From: Cyathus striatus | Taxonomy: Eukaryota; Basidiomycota; Agaricomycetes; Agaricales; Nidulariaceae | Reading direction: 5' to 3' | Length of the DNA: 64,000 nucleotides | Assembly (NCBI GenBank): GCA_025738555.1 | Contig: JAOVFP010000018.1 | Coordinates: forward strand, 2,046,001-2,110,000 | Part shown: positions 21,669-33,245 of the stretch, piece by piece | Layout: each line of letters opens with the position of its first letter | Numbering within the stretch: the stretch's first letter is position 1 | The notes under the pieces: generated by a model | What the model was told of the DNA's origin: nothing | Databases searched by the model: none | Seen by the model: only the letters and a program-made list of their open reading frames with translations | Program-made: the position numbers and the translations under genes

Positions 21669-23110
21669 TTACTTGCTCACTGTTGAGCATGATGATGAGG
21701 AAGTGTGCTGTAAGAAATGCAAAGAGATGTCAATATGTTTTGTGCATGCATGAAACTCCAGATTGTGAGCAATCCTGATAGCAGCCTGGTTTTCACAGAA
21801 AATAACCAACATGGTGGGTTGTGGGAGCTCCAGTTCTATGAATAGCAAGCAATACCACAAGACTTGCTTTGAAATGTGAACTGCTGCAGTATATTCAGCT
21901 TCAGCTGTTGAGAGAGCTGTAGTCAACTGCTTCTTTGTGCTCCAAGCAACAGCACCTCCTCCTAGTAGAAAAACATAGCTGCTGATAGACTTCCTGTAAG
22001 CATTAGAAGCCCAATCCATATCTGAATAAATTGTAAGTTCTTGAGTCCAGTCCAAATTGTCTCTGCCATAAGTTAAGACATGGTTTCATGTACCCTTGAG
22101 ATAATGAAAAATGTGTTTTATGGTGGTCTAATGTACTTGTTGAGGACTCTTGGTGTATTGTGCTAACTTGTGCACAGCATAAGCAATGTTGAGGCAAGTT
22201 CCTAGTGCAATGTAATTGAGTGCTCTGATCATTTGTGCATACCCATATGAGATCTGTGGATCTGTAGAAAACTCCTCCTGCTCCTCCATCCCTGAATCTT
22301 TGATATCAAGGCTAACATTCAGATTGAGTGGGGTGTGTACTGGATTTGCTTGTTCAATCCAAATTTCTTGAGCAGTGAGTCAATGTAATGTTTCTGAGAG
22401 ATAGTGACAGTTTTCTTAGTATGATCTCATGAGATTTTCATACCCAGTAGCATGTTAGGCTCGCCTAGGACCTTGACTTTGAACTTTGCACTGAAATCTC
22501 ATTCAAGGTGCTTGCACTTGGTGATATTGGATGTAACTCCAATGAGGTCATCAACCCAAACAAGGATGTAACTGAAGTTATTTACAACACATTGTTTGAA
22601 GCAGGTGTAATCAGTCTTCAACTTCTTGTATCCCATCTCTTCCATCACTCTACTCAACTCCTTACTCCATGCATTCCCTGCCTGCTTCAGCCCATATTAT
22701 GCTTTTCTCAACTTGCAAACATGACCAGTTCCATCCTCAAAACCAACTGGCTGCTGCATGTAGAGTTCTTCAGTAATTTGGCCATTCAGGTAAGCAGATT
22801 TCACATCCATCTGCACCATTTCCAGGTTGTTGATAGCAGCAGTCACAATTAGAGCTTGGAGAGATTCAAAATACATAACAGGAGCAAAAGTTCCCATTTC
22901 AATGAAGTCTTCACCCAGCTTCTGGCTGAAACCTTTGGCTACCAATCTAGCCCTGTATCTTGTTGGTTGGGAGGGATCATCATCTTTTCTTGTGAATACC
23001 CATCAGTTTCCAATGGCCTTTCATTCTGCAGGTAAGTCCACTAGCTCCCAAGTCCCCATATCATGTAACTGAGCCAATTCTTCCTCAATAGACTATGATC
23101 ATTACCCATA
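21669..23110 (-). pseudogene. Ty1/copia pol relict (reverse transcriptase and RNase H)
   Basis: The minus strand reads LVAKGFSQKLGEDF with a TFAPVMYFESLQAL segment and QMDVKSAYLNG near 22950-22750, the reverse transcriptase fingers/palm of Ty1/copia. Further on, in other frames, come a YTKSP segment, YSDMDWASNAYRKSISSYVF and ALSTAEAEYTAAV with a TKHIDI segment (22060-21680), the Ty1/copia RNase H and C-terminal motifs. The YxDD region between is not readable as one frame, and there are several stops and frameshifts. Integrase, Gag and LTRs were not seen, so only the pol 3' part survives. Confidence 0.85.
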
Positions 23111-23123
23111 CAATAATAGGCAC

Positions 23124-23180
23124 TCAAAAAATGCCAGGTGGAATTGATTGAGGCAATCAATTCCACCTAGCATTTTTTGA
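23124..23180. repeat. Compact 27-bp-arm hairpin
   Basis: Arms 23124-23150 and 23154-23180 are reverse complements with one mismatch around a 3-nt loop (AGG). The stem carries AGGTGGAATTGATTG. Confidence 0.92.
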
Positions 23181-23438
23181 AAATTTTAGCTGACACTTAT
23201 GGTGTTGTGACACAGAAGGGAGGATGGGGGCACCGTGACTGTTGTTAGATCTGTCCCTATCATCCCCATTGTCATTGACCTACCTATTATTGATCCCTTC
23301 ATTGTTCTCGTCACCCCTCTCCATCTCCCTTCACTGTATGCTGTCCTCCTACACCTCTTCTCCCTTGCCCTACCTCATCTGTTGCTCCTTGTTTGCCTCA
23401 TGTGGTGCCAGTTGTATTGTGTGCCTTTGGTATCACCA

Positions 23439-23557
23439 GTGGTTGGGGGGAAGGGAGGAGAAAGAAGAGAGAAGGGGAGAGAGAAGGGGAGAAAGGAAGA
23501 GGGAGGAAGAGGAAGGGAGAGGGAAGGGGAGGAAGAGAGGCGAGAGGAGCAGAGGAA
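23439..23557 (+). repeat. Polypurine tract
   Basis: About 120 bases composed almost only of G and A (GGGAGGAGAAAGAAGAGAGA and similar) with very few pyrimidines. The sequence just before it (23240-23400) is strongly pyrimidine-rich on the same strand. Confidence 0.9.
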
Positions 23558-23599
23558 TGGTAATGACAGATGGGGTGTGCAATGATGGGGCAGTCATAA

Positions 23600-24465
23600 C
23601 ATCAGAAGATACTGTTGACCAAAATGGTCTGACAGATGCATGCAGTTGCATGGTCAATGTATATGCTGAGATACCAATTAGAAATAATGCTTCTATGGTA
23701 TAATGGTATTAGTTGCTTGAATGTGGTAACTTATGCTTATGTAATAAGACATGGTTGAGAGTTCAGTGTCACTTTCTTTTTTATTATAAAAGTAAGTAAG
23801 TACTGTTACATGTACTACTACCTCCAGGTCCAAGTCCAATGGTACAAGTACATCATTACCTAACTACAATGGTCAAAGTGTATATTCACAACACTTACCT
23901 TTCTTAATAGATTTGTTTCTGATGAACATTTTGAAGAAAATATTTCATTCATGAACACTTATTATCAGAAATTGTGTTTGATGGAAGGTTTGGTCTTGGT
24001 CCCTTGATATTCTTCTTTTATTTTACATCATCTTTAAACAATTACTTACTTTTCTTAGCATGGAATCTAGACTAACTGAACTGGGAACTTGGGCTTGAAG
24101 GCAAGAGCTATGACTGAGGTGCTGGGGACTGCTCTGTGCAGGAGTAGACATGACAATGCAAATAGTCCCAAGCACTCAGGACTGTGCCTCAACCTTGAGC
24201 TCTGCCTTTCTGTTTTTGGCTTGTTCTGGCAATGTGCCTCTCTTCATATGTATTACTTTGACATTTTGATTGTTTTGTCCTTTTTCTTGACACTCAAGTA
24301 CTTACTTTGGGGTCTGTGATGCACAAGTACACATTGCACAGACCATGTCACCTTTTGTATTTAATCCCCCTCATGAAGGGAGGTGAAAGACACCTTACTT
24401 TTACTCAGGATTACCTCCTCTGTATTCTTAAGCTCACCAGAACTGTGTTTGATTGGCTTGCAGAG
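23600..24465. other. Stretch with no recognisable gene
   Basis: No motif-bearing frame and no repeat partner seen. Confidence 0.4.
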
Positions 24466-24472
24466 AGCTAGA

Positions 24473-25256
24473 GGACCCCTGAAAATTCCCATAAATGCAT
24501 GATCCTGATGATGGTCAATAGCTGTTCATTTGTCTGGACAAACTTTGGGTCAATTTGGCCAAATTTGTCTGAACCAGATTCAGCCTACTAAAATTTCCCA
24601 AAATTTGTCTGAAAGTGGGATCCAGTCTCAAAAGCTGCCCAAAAATTGCGCTAACACTACAGTGCAACAGCATTGCAGTGTTAGGGCTCAAATGAGATAC
24701 AGAATGTTGTAACATGACCAAAAATGAGATTTGCATAATTAGCCAGCTATTAAATACAGTAAGTAGAAGTAATGAAGTCCTACTGCTAATCCTATCATAC
24801 TTTCTGCTTTGGTGACAATTGTATTGTCTCTGAGCAATAACTGTGTGTCTGTGAGCTTGGTATAAAGGTGTTTGTCATTGCCCACTTCCAGCTTAATTGT
24901 TTCACTGGAGTTTCAAAGTGTTAGAGCAGAGGTAAGACATGATAAGAATGCCATAGAAAGAAGAACACACTGAAACATTTTCTCTTTCACAGTTTGAGAT
25001 TCAAACCCAGGACATGACATAAAAAATTAAAAATCTCAAAAATTTGTACACAATGTAACACCTGCACCATCAAGGCATATTTGCCTCCTTGTCTGGATCA
25101 AGCTCTGGTCTAAAACCCCTCAAATGTCTGTGAAACTTCTCAAGGATATCATTAAATTTGGCCCCAAAATGTCTGATTTGGATCCAGCCTGGCAGTCTCA
25201 TAGCCACCCATTTGTCTGATTTGGGATCATGCATTTGGGGGGATTTTCAGGGGTCC
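24473..25256. mobile_element. MITE with imperfect terminal inverted repeats
   Basis: The left end GGACCCCTGAAAATTCCC and the right end (inverse of GGACCCCTGAAAATCCCC) are inverted repeats that continue into AAATGCATGATCC on both sides. TA lies next to both ends within a few bases. The interior has no coding region and repeats TTTGTCTGA motifs. At 784 bp with no transposase it is a non-autonomous element. Confidence 0.72.
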
Positions 25257-25383
25257 TAGAGCTAGCTATGCTAAGTCATATTTCCTTATTCCTTGTGTCA
25301 TCTTTTCTCTTTTTCTTGTTCCTTTCCCCTTCCTGTGAGCATTGTCATTGTGTCTCTCACATGTTCACTCAGATTGGTGATGT

Positions 25384-26964
25384 GTCCCCTGTTACTACTC
25401 AATTCGGAGATCTGGTCCAAATATGGTAATTTCTGATGCCAGTGAAACCCAGGAACACTCATGAACCAAGTATTTGGCATTGGCCTCTGAAGAGGTGGTA
25501 AGTCGGTTGGGTGTACCTAGTCAAAGAATAAATATACGAGTCAATCGAGACGTCCGTCCGATCTGGGGTGTTCTAAGGTGAAGGAAAATTGATTAGATTT
25601 TTGTAGAATAACTACAGGTGTTTAAATACTAGAAAACTAATAATCTAAAATAAGTAAGACTAATTATATCGGATGAAAGATGTAAAAGGAAAAGTGTGAA
25701 ACATTAGAAATAAATAGGAAACTCAGTAAGATAGTCCAATGTGTTGAGGTTTGCGAGGGGATAAGTTTTCCAAACATCAGGGTCTGGTGTCGGTGCCGAT
25801 GTCGGAGATATTTTGAGAGTTCGACATGTTGCAGGAGTTGGGTATAATGTCGGAACGGTGAACGAAGAGGTATAATTTGAGGATAGTACGAGGAGAGCGA
25901 GCGGGAAGGAGAGGACAGGTTGAGACGAGCGGAACGCGTACGAACACATCAATGATGCGTGATGCGTGATTACGTAATCGTATTTGGAACGTCTTCAGAT
26001 GTCCGAGATATCGCGTTTCGCATCGCAGGCACTTTGCCTGCTCTACACCTCCCATTGTTTGGTTGCAGGGCTGCCTTGTGGATTATATGTGTGAGATAAA
26101 GCAGCCCCACAGTAGGCATAGCACTAGTGGGAACCTAAATGCACAAGTAAATTATTTTCAGTATGTCAGTGAAAGGCATGGATATAATTATAGTCATGTA
26201 AAATTAAATAAATTGAATAAAAATGCGATATTAAATGCAGACAGAACTATCAGTGGTTTTTGACTTTTTCAGCACTTACTATTCCTACTATACCAGTAAA
26301 CACCAAGTTTTTAGTGTCATCTCAATAATCCAATAGTTGTTGAGCATGTAGTACACCAGATTCACTAAAATTTATATAGTAATATACACTGATTCTATGT
26401 AGATCAACTAATATTGGAAGTTGTGCAACTTGTAGCACTAAATGAAATTCATATAATTACTACTCCATGTTTTTGTGACTAATTAAATGCGCCTCAGTGT
26501 GAAATCCGAACCTAAATAATGTATGATAACTATGGAAATTATTTTCAAAGAAGAATACAAGAGACCAGAAAGTTTACAGTTGATTTACTTACGAAACAAA
26601 CAATTCCTATAAGTTGCCTACAAGTGAATGAAAATGTTAATAATTGAAAGGATATCACCCCCAAAATCAGCAAGGAACGTGTTGGGAGTGGGTACTAAAA
26701 CATACATAGCTGAAAAATCATTCAATGACAAGAAAAAATGTGTACCAGAAAGAAACAGAAGGATAATAACAACATTAATCTACTAGATACAGATGCGCAC
26801 ACCACAATCTTACATTAGGTAATACCAGTAATAGCACAACTTACCGCGCAAATTGGTTCACGAAATGATGAATAAACGCCCGGCTAGGCGTGCGGGCTGA
26901 CAGCGAAATGAGCCGTGAGAATACACATGTCCCTGAGAGATCCAATCGGATAGTAACAGGGGAC
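25384..26964. mobile_element. Terminal-inverted-repeat element, copy 2, carrying a solo LTR
   Basis: Same ends as copy 1: GTCCCCTGTTACTACTCAAT at the left and TAACAGGGGAC at 26954-26964. Interior landmarks match 17510-18537. The LTR-like repeat at 25488-26047 sits inside it, and copy 1 shows the empty site near 17620. Confidence 0.78.
25488..26047 (-). repeat. Solo LTR-like repeat, copy 2 (complete)
   Basis: Begins TGAAGAGGTGG and ends GCTCTACA, with the 4-bp direct repeat CCTC on both sides (25484-25487 and 26048-26051). It ends with the stem GCAGGCACTTTGCCTGC. It retains CG dinucleotides and an intact TTACGTAA palindrome near 25970. It has no coding capacity beyond a frame shared by all copies because they are copies. 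Confidence 0.82.
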
Positions 26965-26969
26965 TACAA

Positions 26970-28080
26970 ACTCCGCTCAGATCTCGGACGATTTAAGCCC
27001 GTTTGTTCCGACCTCACGTGATCTGACGGATCGCGTCGGACTCAATCTTCTCTCGTTTACTGACGCCCTTCTCACACAGACGACCTGGTACCTCCCCACT
27101 CCAAAACTTATACTTCCACACCCGCATAATATTTACCTTACAGATGCCTATTCCTATTTTTTCTTCATCTTTTGTTTCTTTTCCATTTCGCGTTTTCGTT
27201 CATTTTTCCGTGCATGGCCTTTCGCTAGTAGCTACATCTTCTACTCTTTATTCATATGTTATTTTCCTACTGTACTTTTCTATCGCTTGTGGCATCGATG
27301 ATTAGTGCAATAGGATTCTTCTTGGTGGTGCCAGCGCTTTGACAAGCGCTCATACCGACACCGCTGCTCCTACACATTCTCTGGCGTGATCTCAATCGAT
27401 TGGAATAGTAAAAGTCGAAGAGAAGCCGGCGCTGTGTGCAAGCTGAGATCCTTCGAGTTGCAGAGCGACATGACGATATTGGCATGCGGCGTCACAGCAC
27501 AATACTCCACCAGTAATTTCAACCAAGTTGCGGAAACCTGCTCATCATTTAGTATGCGTGCATTGTGCAGAGAAGTGTTCTTTATGATTTGTGGTTAACG
27601 TACTGTCATATACGGCGTACATATTCGTCATCTTATTTTGTAATTAGTTCATTCTGTGGCACTGGCTTCGTAATTTGCAGCGCGGAAGGAAAATCAAGCC
27701 CATCTAGACTATGTTTTGAAATGTAAGCTCCCAGTTACTGTTTAGAATACTATGTTTCTTTAGGTAGCATCCAAGAATAAGTGACATCATCAAATACGAG
27801 AAAGGTGTTGGGTATTATACTTTATCTAACCGGCTGCTTTGTTGTTTGAGCGAGCATGCTGATGGACGGATTGATGAGATTTGGAGGGGGGAATAGATCA
27901 CAGGCTCTGCATAACATTGAGCGAGAATGTAGCTACATGATGCGGAGAAAGAGAAGTGTTAACATTGAATGCTGGGTACTGAACATTGACGAGTTATAAC
28001 AACCCTTTCACAGTTCTACAAGCACAGTAGTGGGCTCTGCCGCTTGCCGGCCCTACTTTTTATACATAACAGCTCGCTAC
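26970..28080. other. CG-containing stretch with no recognisable gene
   Basis: The sequence is relatively rich in CG (26980-27600). A plus-strand frame at 27386-27598 has no motif. 27800-28080 is the 3' flank of the minus-strand GH16-like gene. Nothing further could be supported. Confidence 0.4.
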
Positions 28081-28100
28081 TGAATATAATAATATTTGTT

Positions 28101-29996
28101 CTAACCATCGTTTTCATCTTCGCGATAAGTTGGCGGTGGTGTCCCCCCGGCCACAGACTCGGCGACCTCGGCTAAACGCCTTCTTAGCATATCGTTCTCC
28201 TCCAGTAATCCTGCTATTTCAAAAGGGGCAGGGGCGGCAGTGGCTAGTGACGGAGGGCGAATCTTATCATCTGCCATGCCACCAAACTCCACGAAGTTAA
28301 AGCCCACAGTTCTCTCCCCAATAGGAGATTTTGGTCGCGGTAGCGCATGCATGGGATTACGCAGCACATCAATATTGCCTTGCTGTACACTAAAAAATGG
28401 CACAGGATATGGTGGCTCCCCTTCCGATTTGGGGGTATTTATCCGCTTCTTATAGACTAATAAAGCTACGACGACAATGGTAAGAAAGCCGCATATGCTG
28501 CCCGTGATAATCCCTGTTGTCACGCCTTTGTGTTTTTTAGTGTCCGATTCTTTCCCTACACTATTAGTTGTCGTAGCAGCAGCCTCACTACTAGTCAACG
28601 TGCCGATGGAAGATCTAGTAGTAGCAGAACCAGTGTTGCCCATCGGTGTGCCATTGCTAATATTGAATACCTGGATTGATCCTATCTCAAAATACGCCTC
28701 CGTAAAATTGGAACCATTTCCAGACACGGAACAAACGCCTGTTCCACAAGATTGGTCGTATGATGAGGAAAAACCTGAGTAGAAGTTAGTGCTAAATAAA
28801 ATGATATAACTGAAAGCATGTAGTACTCACCGGGGTCACCGCTACAAAGTGGGATTTGAATAACAAGGGATTGCGGCAGAAAAACTTGACTGAAGTCCTC
28901 GGATCCGCAAATAGAAGCTGGCCAATTTGCGATAGGGATTCCAAGCGCTGTCGTATCAATACTACTGGAATTCAACATGGAGCGCGGAATGTTGTTGCGG
29001 GGAAAGTACCATATACTAAAATACTCAGTGTTATCATACGTGGTGGCTCAAGTTATGTAGATTGATCTTACGAAATTCCAGTAGAAGCAAGTTCGGTAAT
29101 GTACATTCCACCTTTCTTGTTATTGAATTCCGGACCATACGAAGGAAAAGCAGCATTTGTGGTGGCACAGCCTTGTATTACATCACTGCAATCCGTCGTA
29201 TTAACAATTGATGCCTGGTTTTGGTTAGGGTTGGATCTAGATGCATTACACTTTCCCTCGGTGTACAGCATCATTTGGCTTGATACGTCTTTATTTAGTG
29301 CTTCAAATGTACCGATGCCCCTGTAAGGGAGAATTAAAAAAATAAAGCACAATAAGCAGAGACACTCGCCCGCCTTTAGGCCAACTACCACCGACTTGCG
29401 TTGGAGCCATCGACCAACTTAAGGTTTCAATGTAAATAAAGCCTCCTTAATACTCAGTCTCTGGAGGACATACAATACTGGCTGTACACCGCACTGGAGC
29501 ATAATTTTTTAGTATTATTGTCAACTATACTATGACCTGCATAACCTACTCCGTATGGTACATGGAAGAGATCAATCATCCAAACACTTCCGATAGGATA
29601 AGCAGCTTTTGTGATAATTTTGATGGAGTTTCTAGGGTCGCCGCCATATGGAAGTTTAGTAGTATTATCTACTTTTATAGTTGCGTGACCAGTATGGCTA
29701 TCAGTGAATGTTAAGTCTTCCGCGGATTGTACATCCATGTAGCTACAAGGAATTAGAGCAAGCTATACGGTAGTAGGATTCTCATACAGCTGGGCTCCTG
29801 GAAATGGATCAACTACCAAGCATCTGCTTTCAGCAATGAAGAATGAATGATTTTCTCATAGGAAAATACCTTGGAACAGATTAACGTAATCCCAATTATC
29901 AAAGAAATTATCACCAGAAATATTCTGCACAAGCTCGTATATTGCAGCGGAAGCTAGAGAGGGTAGTAATACAGTGAATGTAGAGAGCCTGAGCAT
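28101..29996 (-). CDS. GH16-like membrane protein lacking catalytic residues
   Basis: Seven or more exons give a protein of about 500 residues. ATG at 29996 opens a signal peptide (MLRLSTFTVLLPSLASA) and YELVQNISGDNFFDNWDY, the usual start of fungal GH16 beta-glucanases. Later exons read VDNTTKLPYGGDPRNSIKI, VPYG joined to CGVQPVFWSMAPT, GSWPKGG, a MMLYTEGKCN segment, FPSYGPEFNN and IPLCSGDPG, matching the GH16 jelly-roll order. The family signature GEIDIIEG is GGIGTFEA here: by my alignment the nucleophile Glu and the middle Asp are Gly, and only the acid/base Glu remains. A transmembrane helix (about 28440-28515), basic KKR, a coiled-coil-like LLEENDMLRRRLAEVAE and a PPPTYRE tail follow. 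The first junction needs a 7-nt exon, and one intron (29332-29378) has GC-AG ends. I infer a surface glucan-binding or sensing protein. Exon junctions were placed by frame only. Confidence 0.75.
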
Positions 29997-29999
29997 GCT

Positions 30000-30839
30000 G
30001 ATAGCTCAATTTGAACTATCGTTAGCAACATTATCTTGGATTATATATGAACAGTAATCAAGGCACGGAAGCTGAAAAACTTATAGTTGCGATAACATCG
30101 GCATACAGTCATCGCCATCTGACTGATAAATCACAATAACAAAAACGTAACAAAGATATATCTTTTGATGATGATCACAATTCACTGCTCATTTGTTTTG
30201 ACAGCAGATCATCAACCCCATTATAGTGATGACCATCAACTTTGTATATCTTATCCATCCTGAGAGATAGACCACTTGGACCATGCTTACTTGCGTCATC
30301 AATCATTTGATTCAAACCCTGGTACTAAGACCTTGCAAAATGCTGAGTAAACTTCATCAATGAGACTTCTAGTGACGTTCGAGTTACTATTTATATCGAT
30401 CGCACAGCCACTTTCACCATATATCACGACTGTGCTTATTGAGTAAACACTAAGAAAAAGTAAGACATTTGTAATGTAAATGACTTTACAGCAATATAGA
30501 CACAACAGCATTTATGTCTTCTTCATAGTGAAAGTATTAATTTTTAAGCATTTTTATTAATTACAGCAATTCCCGGAGCTAGAGGTGGGAATGGGAACTT
30601 GGAAGGTCCGGTGGTCAATATTTGATTGCTAAGTAAGTTTTCATGAACTTATATTATTTGAACCCTGGTTCCTTTTTAATCACGGAACCCCTCACCTGGT
30701 GAGATATCTTAAGCAATAGATGAAAGAAAGACTAACATCATGTTGTGGTTATCTTTATAGCTGAGTCAAGCTGACATTCCCTTTTGGTCTCACTAATTAT
30801 TCTCTATTTCCACGGTGCATATTAGTCATTAAAAGTATG
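30000..30839. other. Upstream region of the GH16-like gene; no clear gene
   Basis: A 70-codon minus-strand frame (30299-30511) starts with a hydrophobic stretch (VIYITNVLLFLSVYSISTVV) and could be a small membrane or secreted peptide, but nothing else supports it. The rest probably includes the promoter of the minus-strand GH16-like gene. Confidence 0.3.
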
Positions 30840-30841
30840 TA

Positions 30842-32513
30842 CACGTGGGTACCAAAAGTGATGGCAGTTCCCACACTTTAGAAGAATAGTTCATTGCATT
30901 GTTTTAAGTACCACAATTCTAAATTCCTTCGATTTCATTTTAGCTTTGGGCATATGTGATAGATAGTGTTGGTTACTAGATTGCAAATTTTAAAACTGCT
31001 TAAGTAATTTTATGTTGTGATATGCTTGTTTCAACTCATAAACTATATGTGTATGATATGCCTTACTAATTTGGATATAGAGGTCTCTATGGTAGGATTT
31101 TCGTTAAGATATTATGGAAATGTGGACTTCTGAACATCATATACATTATATAAAAATATAAAATACAAAGGACATTCCAGCACAAAGATATGGTGCCATT
31201 AAAATAAACCTTCCTCATTTTCAATTCTGTAAAATTCAGAAATATTTTTATATTTTCTTTATAGATGATTAAAATGGGACGGTACTTCACTAATATATGT
31301 AGAAATATTGCTGTAGAAAAATGGAGTGCAGAAAAGCTACCATTGCTTCAGTTGGGCAGTAGTATTCTGTAGTAGAGAATGAACCACACAAGCTAATTCA
31401 GTGTGATGAATATTAATCCTCTTATTTCTCATAATGGAATGGGAGCACATTTATATAACTTTGGATATATATTATTGAGTATGTATACTATAGTTTGGAC
31501 AAGAATTGTAGCATTCTGAAACCCACAACAAATTATATCATTCAATTGATTTGTTACAGAACAAGAGTGCATATTTATATATAAACACCTAATAACACAC
31601 TAATGAATAGTCATATGATGCCAAACATTTGCATACTATCATGTAATAGGTGTTTGAAACTGTCTCGAGTGTTTGAAAACTGTACAAAACCTTCATTATC
31701 CCAGCACCTACTTCTTATACCGCTTTCATACTTTGCATGTCAATTCTATAGATGCATTACAATGTATGTCTCAATTTATACAATAAACGGATGATTATAT
31801 AGTATAAGTAATGTCGAAAAACATCGAAAAACAATGCAAACTTGAGATCAAAAGTAAGATCTAGGTCGATCCTGTTGAACAATCCTTACGATATTTTGTA
31901 CATCGCTAGTGTACATCTGCAACAACCCAAATATCAAATATCAAAGGAAAGCAACACAGCTACATCGACTGACATCAGGCCCTTGCCTGTCACGCTGAAA
32001 TGCTCTGAAAACTCTGAAAAAATGTATTTTGCTTGTCAGTCGATGTAGCTGTGTTGCTTTCCTTTGATATTTGATATTTGGATTGTTGCAGATGTACACT
32101 AGCGATGTATAAAATATCGTAAGGATTGTTCAACAGGATCGACCTAGATCTTACTTTTGATCTCAAGTTTGCATTGTTTTTCGATGTTTTTCGACATTAC
32201 TTATACTATATAATCATCCGTTTATTGTATAAATTGAGACATACATTGTAATGCATCTATAGAATTGACATGCAAAGTATGAAAGCGGTATAAGAAGTAG
32301 GTGCTGGGATAATGAAGGTTTTGTACAGTTTTCAAACACTCAAGACAGTTTCAAACACCTATTACATGATAGTACCTATGCATAAACACATGGTCAACAT
32401 ATATAAAAAGTTACAAAAGATTCCAAGCAATGAGTGATAAACTAGACTTGAAATAATACAACATGTTATTCTCCTAAAGTGTGGGAACTGCTATCACTTT
32501 TGGTACCCACATG
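30842..32513. mobile_element. TA-flanked inverted-repeat element containing a palindrome
   Basis: The left end begins CACGTGGGTACCAAAAGTGA (30842) and the right end is the inverse of CATGTGGGTACCAAAAGTGA (32513). The match continues for about 45 bp through GCAGTTCCCACACTTTAG. TA flanks both ends (30840-30841, 32514-32515). The interior has no transposase; it is AT-rich and holds the large palindrome 31634-32374. It is a non-autonomous Tc1/mariner-like element by its ends and TA duplication. Confidence 0.82.
31634..32374. repeat. Near-perfect palindrome, 341-bp arms, 59-nt centre
   Basis: Arms 31634-31974 and 32034-32374 are reverse complements of equal length with no gaps and about three mismatches, all C/T or G/A (for example CTCGAG against CTCAAG, and TTTGTAC against TTTATAC). 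The 59-nt centre (31975-32033) is not self-complementary. A transcript would form a very long hairpin. Confidence 0.93.
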
Positions 32514-32519
32514 TAGATG

Positions 32520-33217
32520 GACTCATTTAAACAAAATGTTGTATTACACTTCTACATAAGTAGCAGCAATAGTTTACATTATGTACCTTTGCATTACCAC
32601 TCTCTCTTGCCTTGATAGTCCTAGAAAAGGTCTTGGCATATATGAATCAGCACAGTGCATCAGCAAAATCTTGATCTGCAAGATTAGCAAATTTAGGTAG
32701 CTTTAGTACAAATATGATGTACCACTTACTTATTCTCATTATTTTCAGCTTAATTGACCTAATGCAAGCTATAGAAAGGCAATGCTAATATAAGCTAATA
32801 TCTACTTTATTAATAATCATTACACTGAGTGTGTACATTGATGATTGAGTAAGTACTTCTATATTATGGTGGAATACTGAAACTTATTATTAAATGGATT
32901 GAACATTTTACACTCATCAAGTACCATACTTGAATTGAATCCAGCTACATGAAGTCATGAATCATATAGAGAGAGCTGTAGCACCACCGGAATGAAGAGA
33001 ATGGCCCGAGAACGATTGGCCAGCATAATGATGGAGAAAGGACAAGAACAAGGAACATGTTAGGGGGGTGCTGTCAGAACAGAGCCAGAGCAAACGATGG
33101 AATGGGAAAAGGTGGTAGAGACAAGAAACTGGGTCTCAGTAGCAGAAAAAGAGGTGTACCATTCATCAGCTACATGGGTTAGAAGAACTTGTGAAGACCT
33201 AAACCAGATTATGCTGT
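32520..33217. other. No clear gene; possible end of a retroelement frame
   Basis: A plus-strand frame from about 32990 to a stop at 33217 reads WEKVVETRNWVSVAEKEVYH with one internal stop. It could be the last codons of a decayed element but has no known motif. The rest is AT-rich. Confidence 0.3.
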
Positions 33218-33245
33218 AGAGCAGGTGTTTCGCCTGCACTACAAA
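33215..33245. repeat. LTR-terminus-like stem
   Basis: TGTAGAGCAGGTGTTTCGCC continues to CTGCACTACA and is almost palindromic. It resembles the terminus of the LTR-like family (TGTAGAGCAGGC...GCCTGC) but in plus orientation. The sequence after it does not align well with the family, so it may mark a related LTR. Confidence 0.4.
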
